Shown: positions 1 through 6,217 of the stretch, piece after piece
How positions within the stretch are numbered: position 1 is the first letter of the stretch
Layout of the letters: the number at the start of each line of letters is the position of its first letter
From: Primulina eburnea
Taxonomy: Eukaryota > Streptophyta > Magnoliopsida > Lamiales > Gesneriaceae
Assembly: GCF_022965805.1 (NCBI RefSeq)
Contig: NW_027330931.1
Location: 36,001-100,000 of the forward strand
Length of the DNA: 64,000 bases
Reading direction: 5' to 3'
Notes under the pieces: model-generated
Database searches by the model: none
Seen by the model: only the letters and a program-made list of their open reading frames with translations
Told to the model about the DNA's origin: nothing
Program-made: the position numbers and the translations under genes

Positions 1-954
1 TATAGATGTTCTTAGCTGTTTGCAGCCCTTCCCTTCACTTGGATCCATTTCTTCTGACTTTCTACCTATATATATATATATATGTTTATTTTTTCTTTGC
101 AGGTACTGTTCTTTTGGGGGGTTCTCTTCTCCCCCGTCTTGCTTGTCTGGTGTGAGTGGGCCCAAACACTCGCACACTACATGTTTGGTCTCCTAGGGAT
201 TGGGTGGGCTCTTGCACTTACCCTATTGGTGCTTTTCTTTGGCCCTCTCATATTCCCTGGAGCGCTATTTCTGTTTGTGGCTCTCTTTGGTCCATTTCTG
301 GCTCCTGGCGGGCGCTTACTGCAGGTTGTCCTTGCCCGCCGTATCAGTTCTTTTACAGGAGTTTACTGGATGTCGTGGTGGTTCCAGGGATTATTTCCGG
401 ACGAACCTCTTCATTGTTATGATACCTTCGTCAGATTTATACTTCAGATGCTGGATCCTTTTTGTCCTGGCTGGATTGCGATCTTCATTTTGCCCTTTTA
501 TCGTCATTGGACAGTGATTTCCTGGCCAGATCTTATGATCACTGCTGGGATTCATACAGTTACCTGGTCTCAGATTAGCGTCGTTCTGACAGACCGGCTT
601 CTTCAGGGTGATGGTTCAGAGATGAGAGCTTCTTCATGGATTCCGCACTCATCTTACAGTTATCATTTGATCTTCTCGGCGTGTTGCCACTTAGCGCTGC
701 TCGTATTTGATTAGTTTCTGGCGCACTTTTTGCCGTAGTCTAGGGTTATTTTGTTTACGTATTTTTGTCCCTAGGCTACTTTGTCTTTATGTTTCCACTG
801 CTTTAGCCTTTTCGAGGAGGTCTTGGTGTAGTCCCCCTCCTCTTTTAGGTTTTCTTTCTGTTGTTACTTTTTATTTTGTGGATATATACAGGTAGGGGTC
901 TGCCTAACCCCCCCGCATCCGGCGGTGTTTTCCGGAAAAAAAAAAAAAAAAAAA
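1..954 (+). mobile_element. E0: 3' end of a telomere-associated L1-type LINE, cut by window start
   Basis: Only the 3' end of this copy is present. Bases 1-15 are the last four ORF2 codons (Tyr-Arg-Cys-Ser) and the TAG stop; the rest is 3' UTR and a 19-nt poly(A) (936-954) joined to CCCTAAA repeat. The 3' UTR has, in order: a (TA)n run (67-83) followed by a pyrimidine tract ending in AG (101-102); hairpin A with arms 307-313 and 334-340; inverted CTAGGG/CCCTAG (740-745, 769-774); hairpin B with arms 814-820 and 836-842; a TATATACAG motif; and terminal hairpins at 891-909 and 913-925. It resembles the 3' ends of E9 and E10 most closely. A 210-codon hydrophobic frame (82-714) is open here but I do not call it a gene. 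Confidence 0.9.
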
Positions 955-1036
955 CCCTAAACCCTAAACCCCAAACCCCAAACCCTAAACCCTAACCCCT
1001 AAACCCTAAAACCCTAAAAACCCTAAACCCTAAACC
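955..1036 (+). repeat. Telomeric spacer, CCCTAAA and variants
   Basis: About 80 bp of CCCTAAA heptamers mixed with CCCCAAA, CCCCTAAA and CCCTAAAA variants. It starts in register straight after the E0 poly(A) and ends abruptly at the 5' end of E1. No target-site duplication can be recognised because the target is itself repetitive. Confidence 0.93.
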
Positions 1037-3620
1037 ATTAGCCCCCAAATTGTTTTTCTCTAAAGTGAATAGTGACTCAAAAAAAGCCAAAAATCGTTCA
1101 AAAAATCGCCTCCATGTCCGCGCCGGTTTCCGGCCGGCCACCGGTACGATCAGGTACGCCTCGTCGAGACGAGGATGCTGTCCAAATTTCAGGTCCAACG
1201 GAGGTCGTTTCGCCGGCCAAATCGACGGTCAACTCCACGGAAATCGCCCCGATTCCGTCGCCCAGAATCGCACCTGTCTCCGGTCATCGTCCGGCGACGA
1301 TTTATACGTCAATGGATTCGTCTGTCTCAGTCGATCCTATGGTCCGAAATTCAGCTCAATCGGAGTTCATTTGCATCCCGAAATCGACCGGAGAAGTTTC
1401 GTCGCCACTGTTCACCGCGACGCCACCGACGATTTCCTCGATTCCGGCCGATTCCGCCGGTGTTTGTTCGATCGGGGACCCGATCTGTGATGCCCAGAAG
1501 CAGGCGCATCTTTTGGTTCATCCCCCATTGTCAGATTCGTTTCCGGTGACCGGGAATTTTAGATCTACTCTTGAAAACACTGTTCACTCGCCTGCGCCGC
1601 GGTTTTCCTTCAATTCCGTCGCCGTCCTTGCTCCAAATTTCAATTCCTCTGGTCAGATTACTCCTCCATTCATGGGTAATCTTTCCATGTCTTCAATTTT
1701 GGGAAATTCATCGCAGAGCAAAAACGCCCAATTTTCGATTTCATCTCCATTTTCGTCTACTGTTCACCCCGATTTGGACCCTCCTCCGGCCGGTTCTGCT
1801 CCGGTTGGTACCGGTTCCCAGTTCGTCTCGCCGGCGCCGTCCCTCGGTGGTGTTCCGACCGGAAAGTCAACGGTCAACGGTCAACAGTCCACGGTTGACG
1901 GTCAACAGTCAACAGTCAACGGTCAAATGTCAAACCCGAGATCACGGAATGTCGCTTCGATTATTCCAGGTGTATCTGTGGTATCCGTTCCTCCTACAGT
2001 TTCATTTCGTGATATTTTGCGTCGTTCCTCTCCACCTTCGCAGGATCAGGGTTTTGCTGATGTTGTTGATTCGATGGATGAGGTGCCTGCCCCGACCGAT
2101 CGTGATGGGATTCCTGGTATTTTATTTCCGGATCAGGTAATCTCCTCCCTCTCAGCTCCTTTTCGATTTGCTTTGATCGGGAGAATTTCTGGGAACCGGG
2201 GCTTGACCCCGAATAAGGATATTTTATCTGCTCTTTCTTGCACGGGTTTGTTGGGCTCCCACACCGTTCGCTTTCTTCCTCGTGGGTATATGGTTCTCAC
2301 TCTTTCTTGCGAGGAGGATTATTTAAAGTTTTGGGAGAGGCCAGAAATCACCATCAGGACTGTGGTTATCCGATTTTCGAAATGGACCCCGGAATTTAAG
2401 TATGAGGAGGATTCCTCCATTGCACCGGTATGGGTTCGTTTCCCTGATTTGCCTCTACATCTCTATGCTAAAAAGAGTTTGTATCCGATTGCCATGATAT
2501 TAGGTAACCCTGTTAAGGTTGATGAGATTACTGTTGATGTTTCCCGAGGTTCGTTTGCTCGGGTTTGTGTTGAGATGGATGTCCTTCAGCCTCGTCCGGA
2601 TAAGATTTGGGTAGGCTGGGGTGATCATTTTCAGGTTGTCGAGGTTATTTACGAGAGGGTTCCCCGTTTCTGTTCTCACTGTAAGATGCTTGGTCATTCG
2701 TTGGATTTTTGTTCTAGTAATGGCCAGCGTTTTGGTTCAAGGAGGCGTGGACCTCAGCGTCAGGCTCCTTCTACACCTCCGTCAACTGATCCGATGGCCC
2801 AGGATCCCCGTCCTCATGGCAAGGATGTTGTTTCTGATTCCCTGCCTCTTGTTCAGGCAGAGTCGTCACAGGGTGTTACTCCTGATCCGGTTCCGTCCAA
2901 TGAATTTGTATTTCCAAAACAGGTTGCTAAGCGTCCCCGGCGTCGGCCTCCTATTCGGAAAGATCCTGCTCCGACACAGTCTGCTCCCACGCATAACTCC
3001 TTTGGTATTCTACAGACCACACCAGATATTGATTGTCCGGTAGTAGGGACCCCTCTGGTTGCTGTTCCGTTGGTTTCGTCACCTGTGGTTGAGCTTGCTA
3101 TTTCTGTACTGGATCCTGTGGTTTCTGGGATTCCTCCTCCTGCTTCTAGTATGTTGTCTTCACTTGCAGAGGATTCAGGCTGTGTGGGTTTTGTGGAGGA
3201 GGTTGTATCTTCTTCTACCACCGCCTGTTTATCTTTACCGCTCCCGGGACGCACGCGTTCTCAGCAGCGGCGATATTATCGACATAAGTCGCTTCAGGCA
3301 AGCTCGCCATATGAGCCGCCTCTTGATCCTGGCTGATATTGTTTGATTCCGCCTTTCTGTGCGTTAGGTGGTGGGCGTTTACTGCAGAGTTCTCCTTGCT
3401 CACCCTTTTCATTTACTTTGTCTGATGTATTCCGGGACGACTGCTGTTTACTTTTTGGGTTGCTCTGTTGTAGTATGTCGTTTATTTTGTTTTGCTGTTA
3501 TGCTTGTATCGCTTTTGTTGTGGAGGTCTTGGCTTAGTCCCCCTCCCATCAGGCTTTCTTTGTACCGCTCTTTTGTTGTATATAAATAAAAGGTTCTTCT
3601 AAAAAAAAAAAAAAAAAAAA
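1037..3620 (+). mobile_element. E1: short gag-only (ORF1-only) retroelement, HeT-A-like in layout
   Basis: A complete 2.6-kb element: 5' UTR of 77 nt starting with ATTAGCCCCC, one ORF (1114-3336), a 3' UTR of about 260 nt, and a 20-nt poly(A) (3601-3620) joined to CCCTAAA. There is no endonuclease or reverse transcriptase. The 3' UTR keeps hairpin A (3370-3376 with 3398-3404) and hairpin B (3522-3526 with 3542-3546) of the large elements, but ends with an AATAAA-containing TATAAATAAAAGG instead of their GC-rich terminal hairpins. The start shares the CCCC-AAA-TTTTTCTCT pattern of the autonomous copies. It is nearly identical to E8 although its flanks differ, so it looks like an independent recent insertion. 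I infer that it moves using the ORF2 protein of the LINEs. Confidence 0.88.
1114..3336 (+). CDS. ORF1 (gag-like) protein of the short element E1, DUF4283 + zinc knuckle
   Basis: Intact 740-aa frame. I start it at the ATG at 1114 because upstream codons in frame are only GTG. The first 350 residues are Ser/Pro/Thr-rich and look disordered. They include a 70-bp run of GTCAA-based repeats (1866-1934) coding for Ser-Thr-Val-Asn-Gly-Gln units. A DUF4283-like domain covers about residues 350-490 (FALIGRISGN, RFSKWTPEF, PVWVRFPDLPLHLY), followed by a CX2CX4HX4C knuckle at C520, C523, H528, C533. The tail is basic, then ends in a short region unlike ORF1 of the large LINEs. Plant L1 ORF1 proteins of this type bind the element RNA and form the RNP. 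It is clearly related to, but diverged from, the ORF1 of E2-E11 and matches E8 almost residue for residue. An open frame in both copies argues for recent selection or recent arrival. Confidence 0.88.
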   Translation: MSAPVSGRPPVRSGTPRRDEDAVQISGPTEVVSPAKSTVNSTEIAPIPSPRIAPVSGHRPATIYTSMDSSVSVDPMVRNSAQSEFICIPKSTGEVSSPLFTATPPTISSIPADSAGVCSIGDPICDAQKQAHLLVHPPLSDSFPVTGNFRSTLENTVHSPAPRFSFNSVAVLAPNFNSSGQITPPFMGNLSMSSILGNSSQSKNAQFSISSPFSSTVHPDLDPPPAGSAPVGTGSQFVSPAPSLGGVPTGKSTVNGQQSTVDGQQSTVNGQMSNPRSRNVASIIPGVSVVSVPPTVSFRDILRRSSPPSQDQGFADVVDSMDEVPAPTDRDGIPGILFPDQVISSLSAPFRFALIGRISGNRGLTPNKDILSALSCTGLLGSHTVRFLPRGYMVLTLSCEEDYLKFWERPEITIRTVVIRFSKWTPEFKYEEDSSIAPVWVRFPDLPLHLYAKKSLYPIAMILGNPVKVDEITVDVSRGSFARVCVEMDVLQPRPDKIWVGWGDHFQVVEVIYERVPRFCSHCKMLGHSLDFCSSNGQRFGSRRRGPQRQAPSTPPSTDPMAQDPRPHGKDVVSDSLPLVQAESSQGVTPDPVPSNEFVFPKQVAKRPRRRPPIRKDPAPTQSAPTHNSFGILQTTPDIDCPVVGTPLVAVPLVSSPVVELAISVLDPVVSGIPPPASSMLSSLAEDSGCVGFVEEVVSSSTTACLSLPLPGRTRSQQRRYYRHKSLQASSPYEPPLDPG

Positions 3621-3653
3621 CCCTAAACCCTAAACCAAAACCCAAACCAAACC
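3621..3653 (+). repeat. Short telomeric spacer
   Basis: Two CCCTAAA units followed by ACCAAAACCCAAACC-like degenerate units. The degenerate part (3635-3653) may be E2's own 5' terminus, because a similar run precedes E5 (26762-26775). Confidence 0.88.
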
Positions 3654-3748
3654 ATTTGCCCCCAAAAAAATTTTCTCTGAAAAAACACACAGTAAAATGT
3701 GAGAAAAAACACACTAAAACCGTCACTATTCACGCCCTACCTGCCGCC
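3654..3748 (+). promoter_or_regulatory. Conserved LINE 5' UTR (likely internal promoter region)
   Basis: About 95 nt that recur with little change before ORF1 in E3, E4, E5, E7, E9, E10 and E11. It holds TTGCCCCCAAA, TTTTCTCTGAAAAAACACAC, a second AAAAAACACACTAA, and the 12-mer GTCACTATTCAC just before a GCCGCCATG start context. Full-length LINEs usually carry promoter activity in the 5' UTR; that this stretch does so is inference. The 12-mer is present in reverse orientation in E1 and E8. Confidence 0.6.
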
Positions 3749-6217
3749 ATGCCGCCGCCGCCGGATCCCGGCCGGCGAACCACCCCACCTGAACCGCCTC
3801 CTCACGGCGACCACTCTGTCCAAGTTTCAGTCCAATCGGAGTCCGGTAACCCCTCCGATTTTCCGATCGAAAATACGCCGCTTTTTGTTTCAATTTCGTC
3901 GCCGGCGAACACTGCTCCTCCCGGCGCCGGCTGTACTTCCCCTGACTCGGAATTTCCTCAGCTTTCCAATGGTACCCTTGCGCGATCGGTTCTTGTACCA
4001 CAGCCACCGGAATCTGCATTTTCTTCCTCGCCCACACTGTTCATCGCGCCACCGTCTGGTTTTCTTCAGATTCCGGCGACCTCAGGTAACCTCTTTGCAA
4101 ATGGAACCCCGATCTTGAATCCCCTCTCCCAGACAATCATTTCGCCTCTGGTATCAGCCCCAACGCCGTTCGCTTGCGACGGCAATTTCAGATCTACGAT
4201 TTTCAGTCACTGTTCACCGTCTGCGACCGCTTCTTCGCTCAATTACTCCGGCGTCGCTTCTCCTTTCCTTAATTCGTCCATGGCGTTTACTCCCCATGTC
4301 ATGGGTAACATTTCCATCCCTTCAATTTCTGGAAATAGCTTGGCAATCGGAAATGCCCAAATTCCGATTTCATCTCCTTTTCCGGCGACTGTTCTTCCCG
4401 ATTTCTCCCCTCCGCCGCCCGGTTCTGCTGGAATGGTCACCGGTTTCAAGTTCTCCGCTGCGTCGCCAGTTCATGGTGGTACTCCGGCAGTTAACTCGCC
4501 AGTCAACTCGGGCGAGTCACTCGGTCAATCCAATGGAGTCAACTCTGCAGTCAACTCTCCTGTTCCACCGGCCAGTTCAGGTATGAATTCTGTGGCTTCT
4601 TTTCCTGTGTCTTTTCGTGATGTTTTATCACCACCTTCCCCTCGTACGGTGAAGAAAAGCTTCGATGATGTCCTCAATTCGATGGAAGAGATGCCTGCAC
4701 CGTCTTTGATGGATGGTAAGCCGGGTATCAGATTCCCGGTTGAGGTCATTTCTTCATTGACCGAGCCCTTCAAATATGCTTTGGTTGGAAAAATTTCAGG
4801 CAACCGGTCACTAGTTCCTAATTCTATGATTTCTGCGGCTTTTGGTAAATTGGGGCTTGTGCGTTCTTTTGATTTAAAATTTTTGCCCCGGGGTTTTCTT
4901 GTTATCTCTCTCTCCTGTGAAGAAGACTATGCGCGTATCTGGACGCGTGGGACCATGATGGTGGGACCACTGGGGATCAGATTCTCTAAGTGGACCCCTG
5001 AATTTCAATTACAAGAAGAATCCCCCATTGCTCCAGTTTGGATTCGTTTTCCAGGTTTACCCCTGCACTTGTTTGACAAACGCATTCTTTTTGCTTTGGC
5101 TAAACTTGTGGGTAAACCGGTGAAAATGGATGACTACACTGCTAATGCTTCACATGGATCTTTTGCTCGTGTTTGTGTGGAGGTTAATGTCTTAGAGCCT
5201 CTCACTAAGCAGGTCTGGGTTGGTTGGGGAGAACATACCCAGGTTCTTGATGTTGTTTATGAGAAAATCCCTACGTATTGCACCGATTGCAAGATGCTGG
5301 GACATTCCACTAGTGTTTGTTACTCTCATGGGATGAACCCTAGGCCTGCTAGGCCTAATCAGGCTTATGCTAATCCTAAGCAGCCAGTTGCTCCTACAGT
5401 CCAGACACCCCAGGAGGGTGTCACTCCTGCTTTTCCTACGGGACCACAGCCCCAGCTTCAAGAAATAGGCTTCGGTCCCAGACGGAGGAGGAGGAGGCGT
5501 CCTATGCGTCGGGGTCCCCCTGCTGGAGTTACCCCTCCCGACACTGTTGTCCCGCAGGGATTGGTTTCGTCTAATGCTTTTGAAGTCCTATCCCCCTGGC
5601 GTAATGAGGCCCAGCGTTTTGACCCTGATTTGGTTGGACAAAATTCTGGTTCTGGGCCCTATTTGGGGGAGGTGGGTGTTGATATCACCGGTGGTCCTCC
5701 TTTGGAGCTTGATCCCTCCGGGGGTATGGGTTCTGAAGATGTGTGTTCACCCACCGTTGCTGTTTCTCCGTTGGCTTTAGGTGGTGTGTCAGCCCAGTCT
5801 GGGGCTAAAGTTTTGGAGGAGGAGGATGTCACTCCTTTTGTGGACTGTGCGGAGGTTTTGGGATCTCCGCATGCTGGTATTGACACGGTGTTTTCTGAAA
5901 CACCCGTGATCTGTTTGGAGAATCATAGTTCTCACTCGATACCTTCTGGCCCTCCGTCCCCTGCCGATGCTTCTTCTTTATTCTCTCACTTGGTTGATAG
6001 GCAGGGTTCTCCTGTTGCTGAGAGGGTTGTCTGTGAGAGGCTTGTTGAGGATCTTGACCAGGGTTTTGATAGACATTCTGAACCAGGTGATGGTCGTGCT
6101 TCTGAGGACGGCATCCTGGACTCAGATATGCCAGATGTTAAGAAAAAGAGGGGGAGGGATGACCTCCCCGGGTCGCTCCGGAAGCGATCGGGCATTTCTG
6201 CTGCCCGTTCATCATGA
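3749..6217 (+). CDS. ORF1 (gag-like) RNA-binding protein of E2
   Basis: Intact, 822 aa. The start is the ATG at 3749 in the context GCCGCCATG; the frame is also open upstream to the element's 5' end but has no ATG there. Order of parts: Pro/Ser-rich N-terminal third; Val-Asn-Ser repeats encoded by GTCAACTC-type DNA repeats (4489-4560); DUF4283-like domain at about 340-480 (KYALVGKISGNRS, RFSKWTPEF); zinc knuckle C511, C514, H519, C524; an Arg run near residue 580; acidic segment; Lys/Arg-rich C-terminus. In plant L1s this protein coats element RNA. Its stop overlaps the ORF2 start (ATGA, 6214-6217), which suggests ORF2 is translated by termination-reinitiation. Confidence 0.92.
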   Translation: MPPPPDPGRRTTPPEPPPHGDHSVQVSVQSESGNPSDFPIENTPLFVSISSPANTAPPGAGCTSPDSEFPQLSNGTLARSVLVPQPPESAFSSSPTLFIAPPSGFLQIPATSGNLFANGTPILNPLSQTIISPLVSAPTPFACDGNFRSTIFSHCSPSATASSLNYSGVASPFLNSSMAFTPHVMGNISIPSISGNSLAIGNAQIPISSPFPATVLPDFSPPPPGSAGMVTGFKFSAASPVHGGTPAVNSPVNSGESLGQSNGVNSAVNSPVPPASSGMNSVASFPVSFRDVLSPPSPRTVKKSFDDVLNSMEEMPAPSLMDGKPGIRFPVEVISSLTEPFKYALVGKISGNRSLVPNSMISAAFGKLGLVRSFDLKFLPRGFLVISLSCEEDYARIWTRGTMMVGPLGIRFSKWTPEFQLQEESPIAPVWIRFPGLPLHLFDKRILFALAKLVGKPVKMDDYTANASHGSFARVCVEVNVLEPLTKQVWVGWGEHTQVLDVVYEKIPTYCTDCKMLGHSTSVCYSHGMNPRPARPNQAYANPKQPVAPTVQTPQEGVTPAFPTGPQPQLQEIGFGPRRRRRRRPMRRGPPAGVTPPDTVVPQGLVSSNAFEVLSPWRNEAQRFDPDLVGQNSGSGPYLGEVGVDITGGPPLELDPSGGMGSEDVCSPTVAVSPLALGGVSAQSGAKVLEEEDVTPFVDCAEVLGSPHAGIDTVFSETPVICLENHSSHSIPSGPPSPADASSLFSHLVDRQGSPVAERVVCERLVEDLDQGFDRHSEPGDGRASEDGILDSDMPDVKKKRGRDDLPGSLRKRSGISAARSS

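Noticed and set aside
885..900. HeT-A-style promoter in the 3' end (GATATATACAG) driving the next element
   Set aside because: The TATA-like motif is conserved, but full-length copies begin at their own common 5' end and do not carry 3'-end sequence from the upstream neighbour, as they would if transcription started there.
1866..1934. CRISPR-like or minisatellite array in ORF1
   Set aside because: Units are short, irregular, in frame and inside a coding region. No spacers.
3656..3748. Upstream extension of ORF1 in E2 (and E7, 37014) to the element 5' end
   Set aside because: The frame is open but has only TTG as a start. The ATG in GCCGCCATG context is shared by relatives, and the extension is not open in E3, E9 or E10.
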